Positions 1 to 14,200 of a DNA stretch of 64,000 nucleotides are shown piece by piece. The stretch lies in assembly GCA_013399855.1 (NCBI GenBank), contig VXAY01004719.1, positions 2,669,992 to 2,733,991 of the forward strand. Direction: 5' to 3'. Source of the DNA: Oxyruncus cristatus (taxonomy: Eukaryota > Chordata > Aves > Passeriformes > Cotingidae). The notes below the pieces were generated by a model. The model was given only the letters and a program-made list of their open reading frames with translations, was not told where the DNA came from and made no database searches. Both the position numbers and the translations under genes were made by a program. Positions within the stretch are counted from its first letter, which is position 1. Each line of letters begins with the position of its first letter.

Positions 1-3000
1 CTTTAGTTTGTTGTAACAGACTTGAAGAACAAGTTTATGTATGGGCTTAAAATACATGGGGAAACAGTATGCTGAAACATGAATAAAAGATATACTGAAA
101 TGTTCATTTCAGTTGACTTTGCTAAGTGTCTTTTATTCATTCAATACTATTATAAACATGTTAATAAAAAAGCTATTAGTATGCATTCAAGCCAGATGTA
201 CTTTGAAAAGTACTTGTTGAGATACGGAAATGCACAGTTGTGCTACTTGGGACTGCCTTTGACATGGTGAGGCTCCTTTTTAAAGATATTTTTTTGCTCT
301 CAGTTTCATTGCAATGTAGGATTCAGATTACTGGATGCTAAAATATCATTAAGGTCACTTGTACAAGTTCAGCTGAAGCTAAATTTATTTGATAATGCTT
401 TTGGGTAGTTTTACTCACAGGACCACAGAGCTTTGTTTGCAATACATTAGAAGAAAATTAATTCTGAACTCAGAAGGGAAGTACTGTGTTTTGAAAATAA
501 CTCATGTTAGAATGAAGCATGGTTATGTGAGGGACATAAATAATTTGAATAATAGAGTACAGCATCCTTCTCTGTAATTCCCACGCTTCTGTTATGGGTT
601 ATTTTGTTATGGGTTAATGCAAGCTCTTTTCTTCTCATAGTTGTGACAGTGTCTTGTAGGGGCAGTGCACAGTCTATCTGGGTCAGCTGTGTGATCATCA
701 ACAGATTCAGCTTCTGTCTCTTACTTAGGGATTATAAAAGTATCAAAAGTATGCCAGTGCTCCATTACTCTCCAGGGGTTAATGTTATTAAATTAGATTA
801 TTTCACATCAGAGTTCAATAGAATTCAATCCCACATTCACTTACGTGGTTTGAATATGGTTCTAGATCCACTTCTAAACATAGGTAAGATTTGTTTAGTA
901 CACAATATACCATAGTTTGTCAGACCAGCTGAAATCTAGACAGACTCATCTTCACAGTGGCCATTGCTACAGATTGGTACGCCTTTAGTAGCTGTTTGGC
1001 ATAAATTTGACACAGATGTGAAACACCTGGTTTTACAATGTTGTTGAGTGCGGTAAATCATGTAACTGGCTTCTTTGAGCCCCTTTGTCTTCTTTACATT
1101 ACAATATGAAGGATAATAAGATCACTTAGTTTCCAAACTGAATGCATTTGTATCAGTTTCTCTTACTTAGTTTGCTCTTAGAATCTCAGTGTTGTCAGAA
1201 AAAAAAAAGAGGCATAGCCATGTAAAACTATTTGGGCATACATTCATATATCTCGGAAGGAAGTGATACAGAGCAAGTTGTTCAAATACTGGGTATCTGT
1301 CACTGAATGCAAAATGAGTGTTTAGTTCTATTCCTGCCTGGCTGCCCTTGCTGTCAGGAATGAATGGATGCGTCAGAGGCACGACCAGAAAATTCAGTCA
1401 AAGCATAAACAAGTCTTAGTATTTTTTGTTGTTTCTTCATTTTCTTCTTAAGCACTTCTTTCATACCATTGCCCCTTCAGAAAAGCGCATTCCTTTGGTA
1501 TCTTTCTGACCTGCAGTCTTCATATTCCTCTTGCACAATATTTTTGTTTGTTTGCGTCATTGGCTTTGGAAGACCTAGAGAGCCTCTGCCACAAAGTCCT
1601 TCTGAATGTACCCTTTACCTATTGCTATAAGGGCCTGACAATATAGTATAGTCAAAGAAAATCGGAGAACAAAAATATTTGAAATCAGGGGTATTTACTT
1701 CGTTGAAACATCATTGATGTTTACTAAGAGTTGGGACTCTAGAGAGAATAAAATAAGAATCATGTATCCCAGGAGAGGATGGCAGTTGTGCTTCTTGTGT
1801 GATGAAGACTTTGAAGAAAAGCCCGCACAAAGAGAATGGAAAAGTGTTTCACACTCTTGATTGTGAATCAAGATGTGCAAACAAGTTTAGATAATATACA
1901 ATTGAAGCATGTGTGCCATGAGTGTTTTGGAAATAGTGGTTATTTTGGAAATCAAAAGGAAGTTTTAGAAGAAAAACTTCACAGTTTTTCCAGTTGCTCT
2001 ACTCTGACCTGTGCCTCATAGCTGGAGCTCGAGGCTACTTGACTGAATTCATCTGTTGTTTCACAAAACCGTGATATGCACACCAGGCAGTATGGAATCT
2101 GCACAGTGCTGCAGTAGTGAATAGTGCCTTTCAGTGCATGGATAGCTAGGAAGAGCACAGATTTCCCTCAAGAAGAGATTCTTAGTCAAAACTCTCACTG
2201 AAAGAAACAATGTTCATGGAAGTCTTGCAATAGATTCAAACAGAAAATATTCAGGAGGGAACAGGTCAACTTTTGAGCAAGGAAATTATGTATTTATATA
2301 TTTGAAAAATATCCAGTAAGAGAAAACTCTTTATAGAAAGTCCAATCAGACAACCATAGGAAAATTACGGTGGATTTTAGGTTTGTTTGAGCCATTTCTC
2401 TGCTTTTAGTACTTATTTTCTTGTCTTCTTTCTCAAGCAAGACAAAGTAGATTTTACCTGCTGACTGTCCTTCAATTTCTCAGGTTTATAATCCTTCCAG
2501 TTTTGGATCCTACCCCTTAAATCTACCTTTCTAATGTCAAGAATTCCTCCAGTTCTCCAAGGAGTAACTTATCTATTTCTCTTCCATCTCTTTGTATTTG
2601 TCACAATGAAGAGTATATCATTTTCCAGAAGTTTTTCTCTCCAGTTTTTTCTTCATCCTCTCTCTGATTTCATGTCAAGGCTCAGTGATTTATTATTTAT
2701 TTCTAAAATGTATCTTCAATCTAGTATAGATACTTGCTAGTCTTTTAGTTTATAGAGGCACTTGCAGAGGAGAGAGAAGTTGTTTGTTGTAAAATCGCCT
2801 TAAAACACTTCCATGGAGACAGGAATGGAAAGGAGAAAAGCCTGATGAGTCACTAAGGGAATTATCTGAGAACTCCAAGAAAAAAATAGGAAAGTACATT
2901 CAGAAGATTTTCTTCAAAGGATTCTACAGCGTGCTAATTTAATGCAGTTTCTAAGTATATTGTAAATTTAAGAAATAATTACCCCAGCAAACCAGTGCTA

Positions 3001-5130
3001 ATAAAAATTGGTTGTTAAAGTATTCAGAATTAGCAGAATTCTACATTTTGTCTGCATAGATGAGACTTAAAAAATAAGTAAATTAATGAAACTGCTGCAA
3101 TGCACCGACATGACATTTACACATCTGCTGGTGGTGTTCCATTCTAGTGTCATTGAATTTACAATTATTTTATCCAGTAGGCTATTAACTGTATGTAAAA
3201 AAAAGGTAGTGAAGAGGTCACATTCTTAAGCTATGATGGATTGTATCCCTTGTTTCTTTTTTTCTCTCTCAAGCAATTTTTTTCGAAGTTTTAACAGAAA
3301 TGAAATGTTGGATGTATTGTCATTTTAAGAACAGAAAGCCAAAATCATTATAAAATAAAATATTATCTATTAACCATGTGTCATTTCAAAGTTACAAATA
3401 CCTGCTTTAATCAGATCAGCACTGTTGTAAAATAGGTTTATATTAGAAACTAGTCTATTGCATGTGTACTAGAAATACAATTTGTGAACAACTTACTCCT
3501 GAGAAAGACATATGAGCAGTAAAACTCTATTGTCTGGAGAACTTTTCACTTAAGATTTAAACAATGCTTGTATATCAAAATGTTTAGTGAAATTTTTCAG
3601 TGGAAGAACTTGACAAAAACAGAATATGACATTTGCGTCACTGGTTATGGTTATGTGTGTTTCACAGAGCTTCGTTTTGCAGAATAAAGAACCTTCTATG
3701 AAGAACCCAGAAGCATGAACATGTAAAATTTTTACATGATTTTATTGTTTCTCATTACAGAATAATATTTTGTTTTGATTCATGAGGCTGACATTACCAT
3801 TTTGGTTTTATGACTTTATTTTAAGCTAAGTTCAGTGATTTTTGACCTGTCTTTCTGATAGTTTTTAAAGAATGTTTTATTTTCGAGGAAATCTCCTAAA
3901 CTTAAAAAGTATATAACCCTAAAGGTAACATGCTGTTGAGGTTAAGTGTCTCTCTTCCTATATAAATGTTAAATGAATGTAATTTATCAGATTAGATCTT
4001 GATTTTGCACTCATGACTAATGGTTCACGGAGGATGTATTGTACATACCTCTTCGAATTGGTATAAATTCTATAAATGGAAAGAAAATGATGTTTTGAGT
4101 AGCTGCCAAGACAGAGTTGTTAGAGAATGTGTTTTCAGTTCAAAAACGTGTATGGAATTCATGTCAGCGTGGAGTTGAGTCTGCAAGACAATGAATTCAA
4201 GGATTAAACTGCACTACGGTGAAAACCCTGATAATGCCAGTGAACTTCTGAGAAGACAGTAAATCATAGTTATTGGGACACAAATTCGTTGGAGAATTAA
4301 ATGTACTATGGGAGATGAGAAGGAAGTTAATTTGTAGTGGTTAGAGACATTATTTTCCATCTCAGTCATTAAGTTTCATTTTAAAAAAATGAAGTGGCAT
4401 TAAATTATAGAAGATTCATAACTGAGGGCAGTTTACACATGAATCATTGATTCACTACATGACTCAGAATTCATAACGGGAAAGAGTATTTTTACCTTCA
4501 ATCACCCACTTAAATCCAGCCCCAGCCTAAAGTGACTCAGCCCTGACCATCTGACAGCTGTTGGGTGTTCAGCTGTGCCATGAATCAATGGGGAAAGCGC
4601 CGTCAGCAGGCAGGTCTAGAAAACCCACCTCGGTAGACTTTTGTGGTCATGGCAGGGAAGTGAAGGGTTGCGTGAGTGTGTCATTTGAACAAATCCCAGA
4701 GAAGAGCACGTCATTTCTTTAGTCCCTTTAGTTCATGAAAGGAAGATCAACCTACCCATCAATAATGAATGTGGAACTGCAATTGGGTGTGCATGAAATG
4801 TGTGAATGGATGTACGGTGCTATGGACATACAATACTCTTGAGAAGTGTTCGAACAGGTGTCTACAGAGGGATTTTGAATTATATTGGGCTGTTATCAGG
4901 AAGCACATTTCTAGTGTGGATATGATCTGAGTGGTTCAGTCTTAGGTTGGGTGTAGGTCTAATGTGCCACTCGGGAGCCCTGTTTTTCTCTCCTGTATTC
5001 CGTTGTCCTCATCAGGTGGAATGTTGCTGGTCCTAAAGCTCTTCAGCATACCTAGTATGTTATTATTAGATTGTTAAAGTGCTTTCTTTGCTATAAGAGA
5101 GATTTACAGCTCTGTTTATCTATTTTACAG
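1..5130 (+). other. VWA8: VWA8 intron (3' part) or upstream intronic sequence
   Basis: This AT-rich stretch lies upstream of the first recognised VWA8 exon. No open frame in it shows VWA8-like or other recognisable protein sequence together with usable splice sites. It contains only short homopolymer runs and no clear CR1 fragment. I treat it as intron. A small exon that I failed to recognise cannot be excluded. Confidence 0.75.
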
Positions 5131-5239
5131 ATAACCATTCAGAGGGACAGTGGTTTGGATGTCAGTTCCCCTAAACATGGAAAAGTGGATCCAGACAACA
5201 TGCCACATGTTGGTGGAAATATGTGGGCCGGTGGAACAG
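5131..5239 (+). CDS. VWA8: VWA8 coding exon 1 of window
   Basis: The acceptor is tattttacag at 5121-5130. The exon enters in phase 0 with I-T-I-Q-R-D-S-G and runs into a Gly-rich stretch ending W-A-G-G-T plus one base of a Gly codon. The donor follows at 5240 as CAG|GTTTTT, which departs from the GTRAGT consensus at positions +3 to +6. If the intron were retained, the frame would continue 15 codons to a TAA at 5284. The exon lies N-terminal to the VWA domain, in a conserved linker for which I know no catalytic role. Confidence 0.95.
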
Positions 5240-8200
5240 GTTTTTCATTGTTGTTTTTTTTTAATGCATCATTGCCAGATAACTAAGGGAGATGCTGCAC
5301 GAGTCAAAAGTGGTTTTATAAAGCCACCCTCTGCCTAGAGCTATTTTATCCGATACAGGGTTGCTTTATTGCCAGCGAAAAGACGTATTTGCAGTGTCTA
5401 ACTTAAACTGTGTATAGCAGATCTCTTCTTCAATTGTGTTTTGTTTCTCTTCGTTAGTCATACGGGGAACTAAAAAACTTGCAGCCACAGAAACTAGGTT
5501 GAGCCGTTTGCCATCCTTTTAGATGTCCCTGTAGCCGCAGCAATTTCGGTAGTGTAGGCAAGAAGTACACAGAAAGTGTCTCCTAATTCTAAAAGGGCAT
5601 AATAGTGATCACTAGATAAAGTGGTTTGGTAACAGTTTAAACCAACAAAATCTAGGGATGAATAGCTTTAAGGACCAGGAGCTTTGAGGAGATGTACAAG
5701 ATTTACATATTCGATGGTCCCCTTTGTAAAAGATAGAAACGGTTATGGATCTGGTCACAAGGGACTATAAACACGAGTATTCCATGGGAGTTCTTCCTTA
5801 CCATGTTTGGCTTTGAAAATCTTTGGCAATAAATATTTCTGCTGGGGATTGTTGGCAACATTTTTGGAACATCTGTAGATATGGCAACGGAAGCTTTAAA
5901 GAAAATGTGGTTTTATTTATTATCAAATGCATATTCTTAATGATTTTTTTATCTCAACTGTGTTAGGTGGCAGAGACACTGCTGGGTTAGGTGGCAAAGG
6001 TGGGCCATATCGACTGGATGCGGGCCACAGGGTTTATCAAGTATCTCAGGCTGAAAAGGATGCTGTTCCTGAAGAGGTTAAGAGGGCTGCTCGAGAGATG
6101 GGTGAAAAGGCCTTTAAACAGAGGTAATGTGAAAACGTTTGTTTTCCTTTCCATTTACCAGAAGAATTTGAAAAAGATGACTAAAAAGAATTTTCTGTCT
6201 TAACTGCATTTGTCAACTACATTACCCTGTTCATTATCATTTAGCAGAGCTTACCAGTATGCATTTAGCTGTTCTGGACAAGATGTATAGAATGTTTTAT
6301 TGAATTAAACTATACTGTTAAAATGACTGTGTAACTTGGTAGAGTAAAACATAACTAGGTGGATAAGGAGAGTGATGTCAATATTTATCTTTTTAAAAAG
6401 GGATAAACCATATGAAAATTTCTGTGCATTATGATGAATCCAGATTGTATGTTGCTAGGAATTCATCACCTAACAAATGTCTTTCAAAATGGACCATTTC
6501 AAGCAAATTTCTTCTGTTTGAAAGGTCTCTAGTCAAAAGCTGAGATGTTTTGAACTACTAAGCCTCAGCAGGCACTTTTACATGAACAACAGGTCTTCCC
6601 AGCATGAGTGTAATATGTGATTACTAATCAACTATTTCCCAACCTGTGCCAAGAGATTCAGATTTCTTCCACCGACTGAACTCTCTAGTCAACCTCTGGT
6701 ACTTATGCATTAAAAAAAGCATCCCCATTCTTCCAAATTGCTTCTCAGCTGCTTCATAATAGAAACAATTGATATGTGTGGCCTTAGATACTGTACATCT
6801 CTTGGTGCATATGTCCATATACACATGTGGCATGCTTTCGTGAATTTCTACCTGCCTGTGTGGTCATTTAGCAAATTTGTGTTAGGGGAAATTCCTGGAT
6901 ATTGCTACATGCCGTGGGAACAGTGCAGCTGCGTCCTGTAAAATCTGAGTATCTGTACATGAGGTAACAATTTATGTCCTGCAAAAACCAAGTGAGCTGG
7001 CATGTACCAGCTGTACATGCAGCCTATTATGAAACCACTTTTCACTTGGATTATTATTCTGTACCACTTGGATAGTTGTGGGAACTAACAGGTAAAAGTT
7101 AAGAACAGGGAGGAGGTTGGAGTCCTCAGGGTGACAAAAAAGCCTAAGGGAAACTGCAGATTTCACTGCTTTGTTTATACAGGATTATCTGGAAGGGAGA
7201 ATTTTCATATGAAAATTATTATATGAATTATATGAAGATTATATGAAAATTTTCATATGAAAATTCTTGATTACTTTACTGGCTAGATAATATTTCTTGT
7301 CATAAACATTTTAAATTGCCCTATTTGACTAGAATGAAATTAGCAGCTACTCTTGAATAGAGGCAGTATTTTTCATGATATTTTTCTGAACTAGCTTTTA
7401 CTGTGAATTAATATAGAGTCTAACAAAGCAAAACTGTGTGTGAGGTTCTTTTTGTTTGAAAAAAATATTTTGTTCATAGATTTGAAGTGCTGAACTCAGA
7501 TGGCAGGATCCATGAAATTAAGTGCATGGCCTTCAAAGTTACGTTTTCCTGCCTCTAATGAATGTATATAATGTATATAATTCCTACCATAATGACTGTA
7601 CGAAATTTTAAATAGAAAAAGACATAATCATAGTAAAGACAACAAAGATTTGATGTTTGATTTTAATATTGTCATTAAAGGGCTAGTCTAAACAGCAGTT
7701 TTCACATTTACTTTATGTTTCAGGCAAGTAACTTGTGATAGTATTAAAAAAATTGTAATTAGAAATATAATTAGCCTATACAGACTTAACTATTCATTTA
7801 TAGCTAATTTAAAAGTCAATATTTTCAAGACACTGTGAGTGAAATTATGCTGTTATGAAGTGCTTCTTTGAAATGAGCTGGGCACAGATAAGCCAATATG
7901 TTGTAGCTCAGGACTAATACCAGCCACGTGCTGGATGGTAGAGTAGGCAAATACACAACTGCTGCCTCACTACATGTTGTGGCGTCATGGAAAATACTGA
8001 ACAGCTCACAGTCCTAGCATATCCACCTGTCCCCTTGCTTGTTCTTCACAGTTAGACCTCTATAATTACGTTCCAATAGTGATTTTCACCAGTTTAGCAG
8101 TATCTGCTTAGCTACAATGTTAAGAAGAATGATACAGAACTTGAGACGTGCAAACTTATAGAAAAAGCATATATCTAGTTTCATGGTGCGGGTGTTATGC

Positions 8201-11200
8201 TCTCTAGACAGGAATGTGTTCAATGACATGACTCATTTTCTATGTGGGACAGTACATTTTTGTTAATGTTCATTTAAAACTTCTTTGTTTCAAGGTTTGT
8301 TCATTTTATGAAGCACCAACATAAGTATTTGAGACAGTTACTATTTGTAGGTCTTCAAGGACAGATTTTTATAGTGTGTCTTTACTTAACCTTTGTGCTA
8401 AAGCATGAATCAGGATATGCTTAAAATGCTCCGACAGTGAAGTAATGAGTAGACATTCATGATCCTTTTATGTACAGATAGCAACACCTGAGCCAATAAA
8501 ACCTTTTGAATTTGACCACAGTTTTCAGAACATCTGCTTTACTTCTCAAACTTTAAAGCAGATTAGGAGAAAGTCAAAGGATTAGTAACTAATAAGTTTT
8601 ACTGTGTTTTAATCCCTGTAGACATTGGTGAACACCTGCCTTGTCAAAAAATAATACAAGCAGCTGCCACTTCTTTGATTTGTCTCTTCTGTGTGCTTGT
8701 TGCCATCTGAATTTCCCTGTTATCAAGTACATAAACTTTCAGTTTACATAAATAAACATAAGATATGCTTGTTTCTAAACTGTTCTTAGCTCCCTGTTCT
8801 TTGCTTCAGATTGAAAGAGATTCAGATGAGTGAATATGATGCATCAACGTATGAAAGGTTCTCCGGAGCAGTTCGGCGCCAAGTTCAGTCACTCCGCATC
8901 ATCTTAGACAATCTGCAGGTAATCTTAGACTCCCTAATAAAGGAACACAGTGAGGTCATTCCATTAGGCCCCAAATACTATCCTGCTAATATTCTTTTAC
9001 CATCTGGTGATCATACCTTTGAGGCTAAAAGCAGATTCAGGTTATAATCATGGTTAGGAAAAACAGTTTCATATTACTATTTTAAAAGAAGCTTATAAGT
9101 GGATCCCAGTGCTCATCTCTACAAGTTACAGTATTCCCATACCACAGCTTACAGAGATTACTTATTCAGGAGCACAATTTTGTGAAAGAAAATACTACTG
9201 TACAGCATGAAAAGAATTTGTGAAGGTGAGTGGAGCACAGTCTTTGTCTTTACCTCTTGTCCAAAAGACTTTTTAGCTGAGAAGTGCAAATGCTAAAAGT
9301 GACACTCCACTCCAGTGCAAATTAAAAGAAACACTCCACTCCAGTATAAATTAAGAGACGCCCACTCCAGGTCAGTGCTTTACTGCATATACAGCTGAAA
9401 ACATGGATTTTTCTCAGGTTTGTTTTTGACTCTTGCTAATGAAAATAGGTATAGCCCAAATCAACTAAGATCAAAACCATCAATTTGCCTTTCTTCTGGT
9501 AATTGATGTGGTGGTTTATCTGGGGTTTTTTTGATACTAGTGTTCATATACAGGGTAAATAAAATTGAAAGTGCATTGTTTCTAGGAGGAATCTGCTGAT
9601 CTTCAGTGAAAATTAAAGGAAATTTAATTTACTCATTATAAGATACATTTGATTATAAATATTTCTGTTGAAGACTACTAACCACCAGTGTAAATATATC
9701 TTAGTTTATTACTTAGTTGCTGTCCTATATCTTCAGCAATAAAACTGACATATAGAAAGAAATTATTTTGTATGATAAACAGCTTCCAAATGGGTCAAGA
9801 AACCAAATCCTCTGCTATTACAAGTAAGAACGGTAACATTTCTTTGTCTTACTTATATCTTTAGACCTTTGTAACTACAACAACATTACTTCCATCACAT
9901 ATGTACACAGAGAACCAGTTTTATTAGCCTGTTTTATTATGAAAGTACCAATTCAGAGAACTCCTCATGTAATGAACATTTAAGATGGACATGATTAGAT
10001 GATGCATGCTCTTAGTATATGTCTCAGTACAGGACATAGACAGGTTTCTACTGGAAAAATTTGGATGTAAGTCTCAGGTTTTTTCTACATCATTAATATC
10101 TAGATTTTTTTTTAACCATGTTTCTAGCACATACACTTTTGGAAGCATACTCTGGGTATGAAATGAATAAGTGAATCTTCAGTTTGAAGTCTTTTTTTTC
10201 ATCTGCCTTATCTATCCCTTGGAGCCAAAATTCTTACATTCAGGGATCATGTTAATCATAATCAAAATATAACATACTTTAATATCAGGAGACGTATCCT
10301 CTTGCTTTGTTAAAAAGGTCATTGTAATATCAAGGCAAAATCTTATAAGTCTCAGTATTTTATGAGACTTTGGTAACTTCCTGCCAAAATCTGTAACAGC
10401 TAACCACAGAACTAGTAAACATAATCTGTAATGAAAAAAACAAATCACTGAATTTGGAAAAGCTAGATCACAGAATAAGAGCAAGAGCGAAAGCAAATTT
10501 TATAATTTTTTAAGTTTTTATACAGACTTTGGTAGGGATTTTATTAGAAGATGCAGTGGGAAAATTAAGATAAATGATAACAGGCGTTACTTAGTTGCAG
10601 AATGCCTTCTGTTAATAGGAAGGCTGAATTCAAGCACATATCGTGATCTTTTTGAGAGGGAAAACATTTATTTGGAGTCTTCAGCATTGTAATTCATTCA
10701 GCCCTGATGAAGAACTGTGCTTCTTTTTTTCTGGCTAGCCCTATGTGCACCACGGGTTCTCAACTAGAATGGTTTTCTTTCTGTTACCAGTCAGACATTC
10801 CTCATATTTCAAATAAGAAGCCAATGGCACGGTCCATTCCAGTAAACTTGGCAGCTCAGGTGTCTATATGCTTTTAACTTTATAAAAATCCCAAATTACC
10901 TTCTCAGTAGGGAACACCCTTGGCTTTTTAAAAATTTTTGAGTTTGCTTTTAAAACTGCTTCAAACTCAGTCTGTTTACATAATGGAAATATGGTGCCTG
11001 TGTTTATTTACCTGGATTTTCTTTTCAACATATTGTTAGTTTTGTGGGTTGTTTAAAATATGTCCCTTTGATTAAATTTTACCTCCGTAGAATCAAGAGT
11101 CTGGAATTCTGGTCCAGTTGTCGATAGCTCACCAAAAGTTAGTAGTAGCAGAAAGAGAAGTTTGGAATAGACTCATCCTTGAAAGTGATACATAAACATA

Positions 11201-14200
11201 GTCTGAGAATGTAATTTCATTGTTCATTTTACTTTTTGTAACTCACTGATCTCTGTCAGATCTTTGAACAACATTAACAAAACCTTATGAGTTTTTGTTT
11301 ATCTTCTGTAGAAGTAGCAAAGCCAGAAGTCCAGGAAATCCGGTCACTGATGAGCTTTCCTCTCTCTCCTAAAGCTTGTCTGTCTGAGCTACAGATTCAA
11401 GAGGTTATGGTCAGTCAGTAACTCAGAAAGGCCTTCTGAAATGTTAGGTGACTTGATTTCCAGAAAGTACTTCTCTCTTAACTGGTTATTATAGAAGGAA
11501 TCAGGGGCAACTGTCCCTTTATCTTCTGAGCTTCATTTAGGTCCCCACACTTAAACTGGGCAAATCTGAGCCTACTTGGGCTCTGTCTGATTTAGACCGT
11601 GTGGGAACTATCTGGTCATAGCAGCAAGAATAAAATAGTGGCAGTCCTAGAATAAACATGGCTCGGAGAACTGAAAATGTGAAAAACCCTGTTTCCTGTC
11701 AGTAGCAGTTTTGTGATTTCAGCAGCTAAGGGAACATTTGTGTCATGTTCTCCCAGAAACAAATGCAGCCCACAACTGGCACTGTTTCATACCATCCTAT
11801 ATTATTACAAGTTACATATTTAGATGTGATCACTTCACATACACATCATCTTCTGTGACATTTACAGACATCACAGTTGTAATTTGCAGGGTTTTTTGTA
11901 AATATGCCTGTGAAAAGAATATGCTTCCAGTGAAAAGAATTACTTCAGTGGTGCAGTGTGATCAGCCACACACATGCTGATAAGATATGGTATCTAGCAC
12001 ATTTTTCTAACTTCAAAGGCAACACAATACATTTTTTTCATCTATATGGTTGCAGTGTATTGAAATAGTGTTATATGCCCATTCTAGTCAAATATCAAAG
12101 AAAGGTATGTATGTATTAGTTCTAGTTTTCTCTTAAAATTGTAAGTGCTTCTGAACTTACATTGGTTTTAAATGTGAAAAATATATATTAAAATCCTTTG
12201 GAGCTTGTTTGTTATATGCAATACGTGTGCATTTTATAACACACATGCTTAAAGAATTTTTTTTTTCAGCTTTTATAAGAGGAAATAAATTCTTAGGAAT
12301 TCTGCATGGAAGAGGCAATGCTAAGTAGCCTAAATAATTTTAGCATTATTTTGGAAAGAGGTTAGATCAGATTTTGTCAGCATTCTTTCCTATTATAGGA
12401 GAGAATGTCAACTCTGTGTTCCTCCAATAAAATTTCAGCTTGAATACTGGCTTTTGTTGCATAAGCTACAAAAGGTATTAAACTGCTTTTAACATTCTTC
12501 ATAGTAAAAAACCTTCTCACCCTGCTGTTCTTGAACATCAAATAGCAACAAAGCTAAAGCATTCTCAGTGAAAAGAATAGTGAAACCAATTGAGAATTTA
12601 TTTGCTCAACGATGCTGAATCTTTATAATCTTCTGTTGTTTATCCCTCCTGCCTACTGAAAGGAAGCAAATAACAAAAATTTGACAAAACACCAGTACTA
12701 AGGAAGTGTTAAGGATCTACCTCTGTACCAGTACTTAGAGTGGTTAAGATGACTAGAAACAAAGTCATCTCACCTGCATCACCCTGGAAAGTGCATGATT
12801 CATTTTAGACAGGCTTTGTATACTCAGCAGCGTGTTGTCTCCAGGAGCTCTTTTTTAGTGGTTAACTGGAGTGTTGAAATTTGCCACTAGCTTTTTCACA
12901 GCAGGAAACGTCCCTACAGTGTGACATTTTGGTGGGACATGTAGAAGTGACCAGGAGCTTGCGAGTGTCTCTGTGATGTTACACAACTCTGTAGGCGACA
13001 AAGGAATCAATCCTGTGGAAGAAAGAACTTCAGCTTTCATCCCAAGCATATTGAATTATAGTGGAAACTACTATTTGGTGGTAGAACAAATTCACGGATG
13101 CCATATGGCCAGAGCTGGTTAAAGAGAGGTTGACTGTAGCACCATGGAAATGTATCAGAGAACACAACTGACTGAATTCACAACCTAAGAAATGCTTTCC
13201 ACTTTCCCCTTCTGTGATTTCCATGTATTGGCATTAGTTTTGCCTCCCATCAGGAAGCATCTCTAAAGATCTTGACACTACCTAACTAAAAAAACTGTGG
13301 TTTTCATAGCTGTGTAAATTCTCTACTCTAAAATTAATTAAAACATTTTCTATGGGTTTGTAGTCTTTTTGCCCACTTATTTTCACAGGCAAGTAGTCAG
13401 TTAGTCTTGAGTAATTACAGACAATAGGCTGTAGTCCAGAACACTGCCTTCTTACACACCAAACCAAAAACCTCATAAATTTTAACCTAAAATCAAAGAT
13501 TCTGAGTCTTAAGAAGCCATTATCTGCCTGCTCAGACTGTACATAACTCAGATTTGTCCTTTCAAATCCCAGGCCTGCAGTTCACTGAGAATTTGTCATG
13601 TAAGACTAGCTGTTCAACAGAGAGCATTTGATTTTCATTCCTGAAAACCAATGTTTAAGGCAATTTATGTCCCGCTGGATCTTTGATTTTCCTCCAATTG
13701 GTAACCAAAAATTTGCTGAGAGGGCAAAAGCATTATATGTATATAGATTCAAAATTGTCTTTCCTTGCTGGATCAGCAAGGATATGCATCCTTACTAGGG
13801 TGAGCAATTTCAATGTGAAGATCTAAACAGAAATTAAATAAACGATGAAACCTGTATGTAGAGACTTTAGTGTCTTTAGATGGAAATTACATATAAACCA
13901 GGATGAAGCTATCCTTTGAAAACATTCTTAAATATGTTCCTTATAACACTGAGTCTTCAATCTGGATTGCATGCTCTATGGACAGGAGTACCATGAATAT
14001 TTGAGTTCCTGGATTGTAATGCATGTTCACCAAGTCAAGCTGTAGATAACCAGTGTCCCTTTAACTAAAACAAAAGAAGTATTTCATGGACTGTCTTCTG
14101 AGTACCATGATTTTAAAAGTAGGGTTTTTAAATATGTAACTGGTTTATTATTAATACTGTTTTAAAAGAAAGCATTTACCATTGTCTAAGGTGAATACTG

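Noticed and set aside
8919..9047. Extension of VWA8 exon 3 into the intron as a novel C-terminus
   Set aside because: A consensus-like donor is present at 8919 and the downstream residues match nothing in VWA8. Treated as read-through.
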